A stretch of DNA of 64,000 bases from Thermodesulfobacteriota bacterium (GTDB lineage Bacteria; Desulfobacterota; Desulfobacteria; Desulfobacterales; Desulfosudaceae), in the NCBI GenBank assembly GCA_040753795.1, contig JBFMDX010000014.1, forward strand, positions 48,653 to 112,652. Direction: 5' to 3'. The notes beneath the pieces were generated by a model, which ran no database searches, was not told the origin of the DNA, and saw only the letters and a list, made by a program, of their open reading frames with translations. The position numbers and the translations under genes were made by a program. Below, piece after piece: positions 17,014 through 25,902 of the stretch. Numbering within the stretch: position 1 is the first letter of the stretch; each line of letters starts with the position of its first letter.

Positions 17014-20000
17014 TTATGGTTTATACGTCATGTTCATGTTCGCTTCCTGGTCCTGGTTCAACTCGTATGTCTGGGTGTCTTTCCCGGCGGTAACGCTGGT
17101 GAAGGTCACCGTGGCTGTGTTGGGCGGTATGGAGCCGACGTTCAGCGCTTTGAACCCGACCACGACAATATCGGCGCTCATCTTGATTGTCCTGCTCTGA
17201 TGAGCATTCGTCAGGGAGATGCCGCCGAAAACCACTTCCCCGTTAATAAGGATGTCGATCATATCGCCGTCTTCCACACCGTGATCCCAGAAGGTGACGG
17301 TGACGTTCTTCTGGTTGACCGTGATATCATCCATGCCTTTTTCCTTGACCACCGTGATCTGTGAAGTGGCGGTCAGCCCTTTGTGAGAGGCGGTAACCGT
17401 GTAAACGCCGATGGTCCCTTTGGAAAAATTGGGGGAGGGGTTCCAGTTCGCCTCGCCGGTAACATCCTTGGTGCTGCCGTCGGTGTCCGTGAAGGTGGCT
17501 TTGAGGTTGACACTTTCGTTCAACACCACCGCCATATTGGCCGGTGACACGGAAAGGGTGGCTTTCTGTGTGGTCTGGGCAATGCACTTGCCGTCTTTGC
17601 AGACCTGGCCCTGGGGACAGTCGCCGGCCTTTTTGCAGTCGGTTACCGGCACGCATTTGCCGTTCTTGCAGGTGTGGTTCGGCGGGCAGTCACCCGCTTT
17701 CTTGCAGTCCGTTACTTTTACGCACTGGCCGTTCTTGCAGGTCTTGCCCTGGCCGCAGTCGCTGTCATCGGTGCAGCGCTGTTTTTTCACGCATTCTCCA
17801 TCCTGGCAGGCATAGCCGGATTTGCAATCGGAATCTTTCCGGCATCCGGCTGTTATGCCGTCCTGAACATTGTCCATGTCATCGTTCAGGTCGTTGGAGG
17901 TATATCCTCCCTTTCTGCCGCCGGATGTCTGATTGGAAGAGACCGTGTCAGCCAGGTCCTGGCCCCGGTCGTCGTCCCGGTCGCCCATGGTATTGGTGTA
18001 ATCATCGTAATCATCGTCAAAGGGGGAGACGCATTTGCCGCCGGAGCACACATACCCCTTCTTGCAGTCGCTGTCGCCCGAACATCCGGATTTGATGAAA
18101 ACGCAGTTCCCGGTTTTGGAATCGCACTGGTAACCGGTGGGACAACCGTCTCGGCGGCAGTCGGCTTTCTGGAAGACGCATTTCCCGTTCTTGCAGATAT
18201 AGCCCTTGGGACAATCGTCGTCGCCCTCGCAGTCGGGTTTGGATTGATAAACGCATTTGCCGCCTTTGCACACATAATCCCTGGGACAGTCGTCATCGCC
18301 CTGGCAGGGCGGCTTGGACTGGTAGACACACTTGCCGTTCTTGCAGACATAGTCTACCGGGCAGTCGTCGTTACCCTGGCAGGGCGGTTTGGGTTTATAC
18401 ACGCACTTGCCGTTTTTACAGACGTAATCCACCGGGCAATCAACGTCGTCCTGGCAGGGCGGCTTGGGCTGGTAAACGCACTTGCCGTTCTTACAGGCAT
18501 AGTCCACAGGACAGTCGTCATCGCCCTGGCATTTCTGACCGGCCGGTTCGCATTTTCCGTCATCATTGCGTTCATAGCCGGATTTGCAGTCGCATTTGCC
18601 GTCGGCATTCAGTTCTTCATTGGCGCCGCATTCTTTTACACATTTTCCATCAACGTTTTCAAAACCGGGTTTGCATTCACAATCCCCGTCCGCATTTCGT
18701 TCCTGATTGGGGCCGCATTCTTTAAGGCATTTGCCATCAATTTTTTCATAACCGGGTTTGCAGTCACATTCCCCGGCCGCATTCCGTTCCTGATCGGGGC
18801 CGCATTCTTTTTCACACTTCCCGTCAATTTTTTCATAACCGGGCTTGCAATCACATCCCCCGGAGGCGTCTCTTTCCTCATTGGGACCGCATTTTTTTTG
18901 GCATTCCCCATCTACCTTCTCATACCCGTCCACGCACACACAGTTGCCGTTATTGTCCAGGCGTTCATTGGGGCCGCATTTGTTTTTCAGATTTTCATGA
19001 CAGGCTTCCGCCGCGGCGGCATGATCAAGCGCTTTGGTCAGATCGGCCTTGGCGGTTACCTCCAAGGACTGGATTTCTTTAACCAGAGCGGTACTGTCCG
19101 GCAAACCACTCAAACACTGGCGGTTTTTCTGTTCCGCGCTTTTCATGCTGCTGATTCGGGACTGAATCTGTCCGGCCTTGCTTTGGAGCGAGGCCAGCGT
19201 GTTTATATCCGCCCGCAGATCCGGTACTTTTGCGGCCACCTGACCTACCCGTCCCATGGCCTGGTTGACCAGCCCCAGGTCTTTGGCCCCCTTGCAAATC
19301 TTGTCCAGATCAGCGGCCTCCTGATTGGCCTTGGTCATGGCGGCCATGAAGGCTTCTTTTTTCTTTAAATTTTCGCGGATTGACGCATCAAGAGCCGACA
19401 GATCCTTGTTGAGGGCGGCTAACCGGGATTCGACACTTGAGAAGTCAGCGGCCGCGGGAGGGGTATATTGACTTAAATTACTATTGAATGAGGAAATGGA
19501 ATCGACCAGCCGGCCGGCTTTGTCGGCGGCGTCCCGGGCTTTGGTCGCGGCTTCCCCGGCCGCGTCCACGGTTTTTGCCGCGCAGGCTTTGTCTTTATAT
19601 CCGCCGGCCGCGACCGCTTGAGCGGCCGTTTCCGCGGCGGCCGACTTTGCCTTGTCCAGGGTGTTTTTGGCCGCTTCAAGATCCTGCTTCCCTTTGGCGC
19701 AGAACTGTTCAATAGCCTGCTTGTCCTTGTCTATTTTCTGGGAGATGGCGTCGAGATCAAGATTGATGGCGTCAGTGGTGCTTTTGATCCCGTTCATGGT
19801 TCCATCAGGGGTTTTTTGAATGTCCCCCGCGTCCACAATCAGGCTTTCAAGCGTATTCAAGGTAGCGGTGTAAGCCGATATGCAATCCTTGGTGGGGTCC
19901 TGGCAGACCATGGCATTCACCTGGGCCCGCAGGCTTTCGAAGGTGTTGAAGACACTCTGTTCCCGCTTCAACTGCTCAAGGTGTATCTTGAGCTCGCCCT

Positions 20001-20811
20001 GGAGTTGTTGGAATTTTTTTCTTTTTTCGACTTCCTTTTCCACATCATTGAGCATGCTTCTGGCGGCGGAACGGACATAATTCCAGTTTTTAGGGTCTCT
20101 CCACTCATTAACCGGCGGTAAATCAACCCCTAATTTCTTGCTGGCGTATGAATAGAAAGCGGCTCTTTTTTTTGTCAGATTATAAGTCGGATCAAGAATA
20201 CCTCCGGAACTTTTGTCTATTTCCAAAAAATTATTTAAAAAATAATCCGTACTGTTCGGCCCGAGGAGGTTGGGGTCTTTTTCCGCAAATTGTGCGAAAG
20301 TTTTGATGTTAATGTCCAGTATTTCTTCGTCAAGGGCCACGGCAAAATCGTTGAGTGTTTTGCATACGGTCCATACCGCGCCGGGGATTCCGGAACCGGT
20401 TGCGGTCAGGGCTTTGTCAAGCAGCCAGTTGGCAAAAATTTCCGCCACTTTTTTCGGGTCCCCGTTGGCGGCTTCCTCCAGGCCCTGAATAATGGTCGTT
20501 AACTCCCCGATGTTATCCAGAACCCCCGCGATATTCCCCCGGTCTACCAGTTCTTTGGCCAGGGCCGAGTTGGACCCGAATTTGCCGCTTTCCGCCCACA
20601 TCTCAAAAAGCGTGGCCGGGGCGGATTGGGCAAGCGCTTTCACCTGTTCACACGTCATGTTGCCCAGCAGATCGGAGGCGGCTTCACCCCTCGCCGAAAC
20701 AACGGGCAGGATAAGGGTTGAAACAAAGAACAAAAGTGCGGTCAGCGCAACTTTTTTACCGGATACAAAGCGTGATTTACCGATCAAATAGTTTTTCATA
20801 GGGCCACTCAT
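17014..20811 (-). CDS. 1265-residue secreted multi-repeat protein: coiled coil, EGF-like and Dickkopf-like Cys repeats, Ig-like domain
   Basis: A signal peptide (ALTALLFFVSTLILPVVSARG) is followed by a helical region to about residue 600 with long coiled-coil stretches (EKEVEKRKKFQQLQGELKIH and many KAxxAA runs). Residues about 612-757 hold five CGPNE.R...G.C.CKPGYEK.DGKC units (EGF-like). From about 757-930 and 989-1079 come roughly a dozen short CxGDDDCPxxYxCKNGKCV units resembling Dickkopf N-terminal repeats, split by an Asp-rich linker. Residues 1080-1155 look like a bacterial Ig-like domain (LSVSPANMAVVLNESVNL), then a last beta region. It lies 42 bases after the CsgG-like lipoprotein gene. 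It is probably the main secreted or surface product of the locus. A second in-frame ATG lies four codons inside. Confidence 0.75.
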   Translation of the reverse strand: MSGPMKNYLIGKSRFVSGKKVALTALLFFVSTLILPVVSARGEAASDLLGNMTCEQVKALAQSAPATLFEMWAESGKFGSNSALAKELVDRGNIAGVLDNIGELTTIIQGLEEAANGDPKKVAEIFANWLLDKALTATGSGIPGAVWTVCKTLNDFAVALDEEILDINIKTFAQFAEKDPNLLGPNSTDYFLNNFLEIDKSSGGILDPTYNLTKKRAAFYSYASKKLGVDLPPVNEWRDPKNWNYVRSAARSMLNDVEKEVEKRKKFQQLQGELKIHLEQLKREQSVFNTFESLRAQVNAMVCQDPTKDCISAYTATLNTLESLIVDAGDIQKTPDGTMNGIKSTTDAINLDLDAISQKIDKDKQAIEQFCAKGKQDLEAAKNTLDKAKSAAAETAAQAVAAGGYKDKACAAKTVDAAGEAATKARDAADKAGRLVDSISSFNSNLSQYTPPAAADFSSVESRLAALNKDLSALDASIRENLKKKEAFMAAMTKANQEAADLDKICKGAKDLGLVNQAMGRVGQVAAKVPDLRADINTLASLQSKAGQIQSRISSMKSAEQKNRQCLSGLPDSTALVKEIQSLEVTAKADLTKALDHAAAAEACHENLKNKCGPNERLDNNGNCVCVDGYEKVDGECQKKCGPNEERDASGGCDCKPGYEKIDGKCEKECGPDQERNAAGECDCKPGYEKIDGKCLKECGPNQERNADGDCECKPGFENVDGKCVKECGANEELNADGKCDCKSGYERNDDGKCEPAGQKCQGDDDCPVDYACKNGKCVYQPKPPCQDDVDCPVDYVCKNGKCVYKPKPPCQGNDDCPVDYVCKNGKCVYQSKPPCQGDDDCPRDYVCKGGKCVYQSKPDCEGDDDCPKGYICKNGKCVFQKADCRRDGCPTGYQCDSKTGNCVFIKSGCSGDSDCKKGYVCSGGKCVSPFDDDYDDYTNTMGDRDDDRGQDLADTVSSNQTSGGRKGGYTSNDLNDDMDNVQDGITAGCRKDSDCKSGYACQDGECVKKQRCTDDSDCGQGKTCKNGQCVKVTDCKKAGDCPPNHTCKNGKCVPVTDCKKAGDCPQGQVCKDGKCIAQTTQKATLSVSPANMAVVLNESVNLKATFTDTDGSTKDVTGEANWNPSPNFSKGTIGVYTVTASHKGLTATSQITVVKEKGMDDITVNQKNVTVTFWDHGVEDGDMIDILINGEVVFGGISLTNAHQSRTIKMSADIVVVGFKALNVGSIPPNTATVTFTSVTAGKDTQTYELNQDQEANMNMTYKP

Positions 20812-20853
20812 GATTAGTATATTATTTTAATAAATATTTTTAATTTTAACAGG

Positions 20854-21591
20854 TTAATACTGAAAATATTCCCTGGGCAGCGAGTTGCAGACATAGATAA
20901 CGGACCGGTAAATGCAGTCGCGGATGGCCAGTTCCATGGCGGTGTTGCTATAGGCGCCGAGGCTCACCGGCATGGCCGTTTCGCCTCCGCCCAGCAGTGC
21001 GCCGGCCGTGGCCTTATAGGAAGCGGCCGACCCCGCCACTCTTTTGGCGGCCACCAGGCGGCCGGAAGCCACGTCCACCACCCGGATATCAATGGCCATG
21101 TGGGCGTTTTTGGCTCCAGCCGAAGCCGAGGCGGGGACACGGGGCGCGAGGGCAGTCACGCCGACACCTTTGGATTCGGCTTCAAATTCCGTGACGGTGC
21201 CGTAGAACATGAGTTCCGCCACTTCCATCTGGGCCCCCAGTTTAGGGCTGTCGCTTTTGGCCATCTTGGAATAGCTGAGCTGCTGCTCGGCCTTCAGCCC
21301 CTGGGGATCCAGGCGGTCAAGCACGTTGAACCGCAGGGATTCAAACAGGGCGCTTTCCAGCATTTCCCTGAGGCCGTCGCCGATATAATTCGTGGCGCCG
21401 CTGGCCTTGACCGTGAAGTCGCCCACCGCGATATTGGCCCTGGGACCCGAATAGTCCATGTCCAGGGTTTCAGGGGCCTGCCGTTCGGGCGGGGTAAAGG
21501 TCGTGGTGTACTTCTGGGCGCATCCGGCTGCCGCGACCCACAGGAAAACAGACAACAAAAACAGGCCGGTTCTCTGGTGTTTCTTGTGCAT
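20854..21591 (-). CDS. CsgG-like outer-membrane lipoprotein
   Basis: This 245-residue protein has a signal peptide ending VAAAGC, a lipobox. The mature part follows the CsgG-type order: NIAVGDFTVKASGATNYIGD, LREMLESALFES, FNVLDRLDPQGL, LMFYGTVTEFEAE, AIDIRVVDVASGRLVAAKRV and IRDCIYRSVIYVCNSLP. AAGGAG sits six bases before the ATG at 21591, which is why the 19-residue longer reading was rejected. It is the first gene of the minus-strand locus and is clearly paralogous to the gene at 15307. CsgG lipoproteins form nonameric export pores; here it could export the repeat protein encoded next, but that is inference. Confidence 0.75.
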   Translation of the reverse strand: MHKKHQRTGLFLLSVFLWVAAAGCAQKYTTTFTPPERQAPETLDMDYSGPRANIAVGDFTVKASGATNYIGDGLREMLESALFESLRFNVLDRLDPQGLKAEQQLSYSKMAKSDSPKLGAQMEVAELMFYGTVTEFEAESKGVGVTALAPRVPASASAGAKNAHMAIDIRVVDVASGRLVAAKRVAGSAASYKATAGALLGGGETAMPVSLGAYSNTAMELAIRDCIYRSVIYVCNSLPREYFQY

Positions 21592-21828
21592 GGAAGACTC
21601 CTTGATGGTTGGGGATAGCAATAGGGATGATGGCGCGACTCTTTTCATAAAAAATAATTATTTCAAATTTAGAACTGTTGCCGGATACAAAAAGGGGCTT
21701 TATGGTCTGAAATATTCATTTATTTATAATATAGCAACAGATGTCTTGTATGTCAATATATTTCCCGATGCCATATCTGGTATGGTCCCGGCCCGCCTGG
21801 AAAAGAATCGGCCAGGAGCAGACTCGTG

Positions 21829-21857
21829 TTGACAGGGGTGTCAGGCAGCAGTAATAA
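21829..21857 (+). promoter_or_regulatory. Sigma70-type promoter for the CorA-like gene
   Basis: A consensus TTGACA at 21829-21834 is followed after exactly 17 bases by TAATAA at 21852-21857, about 100 bases before the CorA-like start. It lies in the 367-base divergent intergenic region (21592-21958). The left half of that region is AT-rich and probably contains the promoter of the CsgG locus, for which I could not fix a -35/-10 pair. Confidence 0.7.
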
Positions 21858-21958
21858 TCAGCGCGCCGACTGATGATAGATAGCGCTTTTAGCGTTGACG
21901 CCGCGGCGGTTTTCTGGAATTGACGGCTTCCGCGGCTTGAAGGAAAGGAGGTGCCCTA

Positions 21959-22930
21959 ATGATGAATTCGTTTGTCGTCGAAGAGACGGGGATTGTCCCG
22001 TCAGGCCAGGGACACGGTCAGGTTCTCGTTTTTGTCGCTCCTGATGAAAGAGAAAAAACGCTCATCCGGAGTCAGTTCCATCTGGACGAGTATGACCTGT
22101 CCTCCACCCTTGATTCTGATGAGGTGCCGCGCGCGGAGACCTCTTCCGAACGAACGCTTATTATCTGGAAAATTCCCCGAAGCGCCCGGGTATCCGAGGC
22201 CATTGAACTGGGGGTTTTCCCGGTCAGCCTGCTTCTGGCCGGCGACCGGATGGCATTTGTGATGAGCGAAGGGCAGACCGTCTTTTCAGCCCGGGAGTTC
22301 CGTAACTGCCGGGACGTCAAGGACGTATTGCTTGGTTTCCTGCTTCATACTATCCGTCACTACGTCGGTCATCTCCGGGTGATCAAGCAGATGAGCAGCG
22401 AACTGGAGAGAAAGATCACCGTGTCCATGGAAAACAAACACCTGCTGCAGATGTTCGCTCTGGGAGAAAGTCTGGTATATTACGTTGACGCCATTGAAGG
22501 CAACGGCGCCGTGCTTTCCAAGCTGCTAGCCATGGCCGGCGCCATCGGTCTGGATAACCGGCAGCGCCAGCTGCTGGACGATATTATCCTTGAAAATAAC
22601 CAGGCGGCCCGTCAGGCCAATATATACAGCTCTATTCTCAGCGGTCTCATGGATGCCCGGGGCACCATCGTCAACAATAACATGAACGTCCTCCTGAAAA
22701 ACCTGACATTGATCAATATCGTTTTTCTCCCGTTGAACCTGATTGCCAGTATCGGCGGCATGTCCGAGTGGAGCATGATGACCAGGCGGCTGCCCTGGGA
22801 GATATCCTACGGCCTTTTCTGCCTGGGCATGGCTTTTTTCGGATGGCTGACGTGGATACTGGTGACGCGGCTTATTGACAGGCGGGGCGAGCGAAGGCGC
22901 CGGAAAGAAGGGGGGGGCGGTCCCCTGTAG
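21959..22930 (+). CDS. CorA-like divalent cation transporter with altered GMN signature
   Basis: This 323-residue CorA/ZntB-family protein has a large N-terminal cytoplasmic domain, a long helix (residues about 125-240) and two C-terminal transmembrane helices. The segment LTLINIVFLPLNLIASIGGM just before the loop aligns with CorA TM1. The normally invariant pore signature YGMN reads GGMS here, followed by EWSMM. GMN is essential for Mg2+ selection in studied CorA proteins, so the substrate or activity may differ. AAAGGAGG stands seven bases before the ATG. The gene is monocistronic, and its end abuts the convergent radical SAM gene by one base. Confidence 0.82.
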   Translation: MMNSFVVEETGIVPSGQGHGQVLVFVAPDEREKTLIRSQFHLDEYDLSSTLDSDEVPRAETSSERTLIIWKIPRSARVSEAIELGVFPVSLLLAGDRMAFVMSEGQTVFSAREFRNCRDVKDVLLGFLLHTIRHYVGHLRVIKQMSSELERKITVSMENKHLLQMFALGESLVYYVDAIEGNGAVLSKLLAMAGAIGLDNRQRQLLDDIILENNQAARQANIYSSILSGLMDARGTIVNNNMNVLLKNLTLINIVFLPLNLIASIGGMSEWSMMTRRLPWEISYGLFCLGMAFFGWLTWILVTRLIDRRGERRRRKEGGGGPL

Positions 22931-22931
22931 C

Positions 22932-23954
22932 CTACCGGCAGATCAATTGTCCCGGATTAAGCGATTCGTCTTCGATCACGCGGATTGCCCTTACCCCGCA
23001 TGTTTTTTCCAGGCGCCTGATGTTGCTGTTTTTCTGGCCTCTGGCCGCGGAAACATCACGGGGATTGACAATCAAGGTGATTTCAGCGGTATGGCCGGAG
23101 AGATCGCTGACAGCCCGGATTTCTTTTCGCAGAAAAATTTCCGATTGGACCAGATGCCCGAAGGCGGGATGATAGGGCCCTCCCTGAACCGCGCCGCCGT
23201 ACTCCAGATCTTCGGTGGGTTGCAGCCCCATGCGGATTACGGGAATGTCGTGGGCTGTGAAAATTTCGTGGAGCGTGGCCACCAGGCGGACGGCATCGTC
23301 CAGGGAAGGCGGGGTATAGCGGCCGTCCTGATGCCAACGGGCCAGCGTGCTTCCGGCAAGGATGACGGCGGGATAAATCCGGACAAAATCCGGTGCCAGG
23401 GCCGCCAGGATTTCGGCGGTCTGAACGGATGGATGGCCGGAATCTCCGGGCAGACCGGTCATGATCTGGGCGCCGGTTTCGTAGCCCCGCTCCTTTAACT
23501 GCTGCAGCGCTTTCCGGTTCTGCATGGCCGTGTGCCCCCGTCGGGAAAGGGACAGCACCCCGTCATCCATCGATTGAATCCCCAGCTCGATAGCCCTTAC
23601 GGAAAAACCGGAGATGAGATCCAGGGTTTGTTCCGTGATCGTGTCCGGGCGGGTGGAGAACCGGACCTGGTCGATCAACCCTTCCCTCACGCAGTCGTCG
23701 GTTTCCTTCAGCAGGTCGATGATGCGGTCCGGGGCCAGGCCGAGGAAGTTGCCGCCGAAAAAAGCCGCCTGCACCGGTGACCTTTTCCGGCGGTTATAGG
23801 CCAGAAACCGGCGCAGAACAGGACGGATATCGGCAACGGCAGGCGTCGTTTCAATGCCGGTGATGGCGGTCTGGTCGCAGAACACACAGCGGTGAGGGCA
23901 GCCGGCGTGAGGAATGAAAATCGGGATCACCAGGGGACTGGGACGGTTATTCAT
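22932..23954 (-). CDS. Radical SAM protein, Elp3/YhcC-like
   Basis: This 340-residue protein carries the 4Fe-4S cluster motif CPHRCVFC (CxxxCxxC) at residues 19-26, the glycine-rich AFFGGNFLGL and a QSMDDGVLSLSRRGHT stretch typical of Elp3-like or TIGR01210/YhcC-type radical SAM enzymes. No acetyltransferase domain follows. Its start overlaps the 3' end of rnc by 8 bp. It is the last gene of the dksA-like / PHP / rnc / radical SAM operon, in which the other genes act on nucleic acids or transcription, so an RNA-modifying role is plausible but not shown. Confidence 0.85.
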   Translation of the reverse strand: MNNRPSPLVIPIFIPHAGCPHRCVFCDQTAITGIETTPAVADIRPVLRRFLAYNRRKRSPVQAAFFGGNFLGLAPDRIIDLLKETDDCVREGLIDQVRFSTRPDTITEQTLDLISGFSVRAIELGIQSMDDGVLSLSRRGHTAMQNRKALQQLKERGYETGAQIMTGLPGDSGHPSVQTAEILAALAPDFVRIYPAVILAGSTLARWHQDGRYTPPSLDDAVRLVATLHEIFTAHDIPVIRMGLQPTEDLEYGGAVQGGPYHPAFGHLVQSEIFLRKEIRAVSDLSGHTAEITLIVNPRDVSAARGQKNSNIRRLEKTCGVRAIRVIEDESLNPGQLICR

Positions 23955-24645
23955 TTTCGGTCGATGACTGGATTCGTTTCAGGGCTTCCTGGGCGGCCAT
24001 CTGCTGGGCCGCCTGTTTGCTGCTGCCGGTTCCTTCGGCGACAATATCGCCCGCGGTAACGCTGTAACGGAATTTTTTTTCGTGGTCCGGACCGTAGGAC
24101 CCGATAATTTCATAAACAGGCGATGTCTTGTATACCGCCTGGGTATATTCCTGCAGGCTGCTTTTGTGGTCCTGGATGATGTCGGACAGGTTCAACTTGC
24201 GGATATCGCCGCTGAAACAACGGGTTGCCAGCGCCAGGGCCGCGTCCAGTCCCCCGTCCAGATAAATCGCTCCCATCAGGGCTTCGAAGGCGCCGGCCAG
24301 GATGGAGTCCTTGTCGCGGCCCTGGGTCATTTCTTCTCCCCGGCCCAGTAGAATAAATGATCCCAGAAACAGAGAGCGGGCCCGGACCGCCAGACTCTGG
24401 TCATTGACCAGGCTGGCGCGGATCTTGGACAGGGCCCCTTCCTGGAGCTCGGGGTAGGAAGACATCAGCAGGTGGCTGACGCACAGAGAAAGAACGGCAT
24501 CTCCAAGGAACTCGAGCCGTTCATTGTCTTCAAGGCCGCTTTCCGTCTGTTCGTTGATATAGGAACGGTGGCGCATGGCCTGTTGGCAAAGGCGGGGAGA
24601 CAAAAACCTGTAACCGATTTTGTTTTCCAGTTCACTGATGTCCAT
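23947..24645 (-). CDS. rnc: Ribonuclease III
   Basis: This is a 232-residue double-strand-specific endoribonuclease. The catalytic signature is NERLEFLGDAVLSL near residue 40. GAFEALMGAIYLDGG near 130 supplies the second acidic site. A C-terminal double-stranded-RNA-binding domain (KSSLQEYTQ through AEGTGSSKQAAQQMAAQEAL) completes the usual length. It processes rRNA precursors and structured mRNAs in the cytoplasm. It starts eight bases after the PHP gene and overlaps the radical SAM gene. Confidence 0.95.
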   Translation of the reverse strand: MDISELENKIGYRFLSPRLCQQAMRHRSYINEQTESGLEDNERLEFLGDAVLSLCVSHLLMSSYPELQEGALSKIRASLVNDQSLAVRARSLFLGSFILLGRGEEMTQGRDKDSILAGAFEALMGAIYLDGGLDAALALATRCFSGDIRKLNLSDIIQDHKSSLQEYTQAVYKTSPVYEIIGSYGPDHEKKFRYSVTAGDIVAEGTGSSKQAAQQMAAQEALKRIQSSTENE

Positions 24646-24653
24646 GGCTGTTT

Positions 24654-25550
24654 TCAGACGGGAGCTGCCTCCCTGTTTCTATTGGAGGCGATCAGTGCAT
24701 CATAGACCGGATAGCCGACAAATAAATCACCGGTTCCTCTTCCCAGTTTGATCTTTGGATTGAGATCGCCATGAAAATCGCTGCCGCCGGTAACGACCAG
24801 GTGAAAGTCCCGGGCCAGCTTTAAAAAACGGTCCGTCTGGTCGGCGGAGTGCCCCGGATAATAGACTTCAATTCCCCGCAGGCCGGTGTCTTTCAGCATA
24901 CCCACCAGCGATCTGATCTCGTTTTCCTCCGCCGATTCGATAAGCCCGGGGTGGGCCAGCACGGGGATGCCGCCGGCACCGACAATCAGTTCGATGGCCC
25001 GTTGACAGGGGATACGCTGCTTGTCTACATAAGCCGTTCCATTTTTCCCCAGATACCGGTCAAACGCCTCATCGATGGAAGCCACTAACTTTTTGTGCAG
25101 CATGGCCTGGGCGATATGCGGCCTGCCCACCTGGTTTCCCCGGGCAAAGGGCGCGACGTCGTTAATAGACAGGTCAAAACCGATTTCCTTGAGGCGCTGT
25201 ATCATTTTCGGGGAACGGTCGTTTCTGGCCTTCCTCAAATCCGCCAGGGCCTGATTGAGGCTGGGATCATGCACATCGAGGTCATATCCCAGCATATGGA
25301 TGCTCCCGGCCCGGGTGAGGCCCGCGGGAGCGGCGGCACTGATTTCGACGCCTGTCAGAAAATCCAGCGGCAGAGGGGGCGGCTGGGCCAGAATCTGCTT
25401 GCAGCCGTCGGTGGTGTCATGATCGGTAAGGGCAATCGCCGAAAGCCCGGACTTGATAGAAAGTAAAATTATTTCAAAAGGTTGAAATGATCCGTCCGAT
25501 GCGGTGGAATGGATATGAAGATCAATGAACCGATGGTCTTTACAGGCCAA
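24654..25550 (-). CDS. PHP-domain phosphoesterase (RNase AM/TrpH-like)
   Basis: This 298-residue protein carries the four PHP metal-binding motifs: DLHIHSTASDG at the N-terminus, ALTDHDTTDG near 40, AHPGL near 190 and GSDFHGD near 250. Relatives are 3',5'-nucleoside bisphosphate phosphatases and 5'-3' exonucleases that mature rRNA ends. The start is a TTG at 25550 overlapping the end of the dksA-like gene by 11 bp; GGAG from within that gene stands seven bases upstream. Longer readings upstream are antisense-like Arg/Ser-rich sequence and were rejected. Tight coupling with rnc just downstream fits an RNA-processing operon. Confidence 0.87.
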   Translation of the reverse strand: MACKDHRFIDLHIHSTASDGSFQPFEIILLSIKSGLSAIALTDHDTTDGCKQILAQPPPLPLDFLTGVEISAAAPAGLTRAGSIHMLGYDLDVHDPSLNQALADLRKARNDRSPKMIQRLKEIGFDLSINDVAPFARGNQVGRPHIAQAMLHKKLVASIDEAFDRYLGKNGTAYVDKQRIPCQRAIELIVGAGGIPVLAHPGLIESAEENEIRSLVGMLKDTGLRGIEVYYPGHSADQTDRFLKLARDFHLVVTGGSDFHGDLNPKIKLGRGTGDLFVGYPVYDALIASNRNREAAPV

Positions 25551-25902
25551 GGATTTTCTCCATCTCCTCCTCTTTGGTTTTGCACTTGATGCAGCGCGTG
25601 GTGACCGGACGGGCCTTAAGCCGTTCGATGGAAATGTCTTCTTCGCACATTTCACACTGGCCGAAGGTGCCATCCTCGATTCGATCCAGAGCGGCCCTGA
25701 TTTTTTTAATCAGCTTGTGCTCCCGGTCCCGGATACGCAGCATGAAGTTCCGGTCGGATTCATGAGAGGCCCGGTCCGTAGGATCGGGAAAGGATTCATC
25801 TTCAACGGTCATGCCGGCCACCGTGTCGTCGGCCTGGTTTAGCAGTTCGCTCAGACGTTCAGTGAGAAGTGCCTTGAAATATTCGATATCTTTTTTCTTC
25901 AT
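25540..25902 (-). CDS. DksA/TraR-family zinc-finger transcription factor
   Basis: This 120-residue protein starts MKKKDIEYFKALL. It has a coiled-coil middle with DPTDRAS, matching the DxxDxA tip motif that DksA inserts into the RNA polymerase secondary channel. A C4 zinc finger follows (CEMC and CIKC). A GGGGG-containing site precedes the ATG at 25902; a 24-residue longer reading lacks one. It is somewhat shorter than E. coli DksA but within the range of DksA-like regulators. It is the first gene of an operon with PHP, rnc and radical SAM genes, so transcriptional and RNA-processing functions are linked. Confidence 0.9.
   Translation of the reverse strand: MKKKDIEYFKALLTERLSELLNQADDTVAGMTVEDESFPDPTDRASHESDRNFMLRIRDREHKLIKKIRAALDRIEDGTFGQCEMCEEDISIERLKARPVTTRCIKCKTKEEEMEKILGL

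Noticed and set aside
17674..19368. 564-residue hydrophobic plus-strand reading frame
   Set aside because: It is exactly antisense to the Cys/Lys/Asp repeats of the 1265-residue gene; complementing those codons gives Ala/Val/Gly/Phe. No ribosome-binding site, and its repeats merely mirror the real gene.
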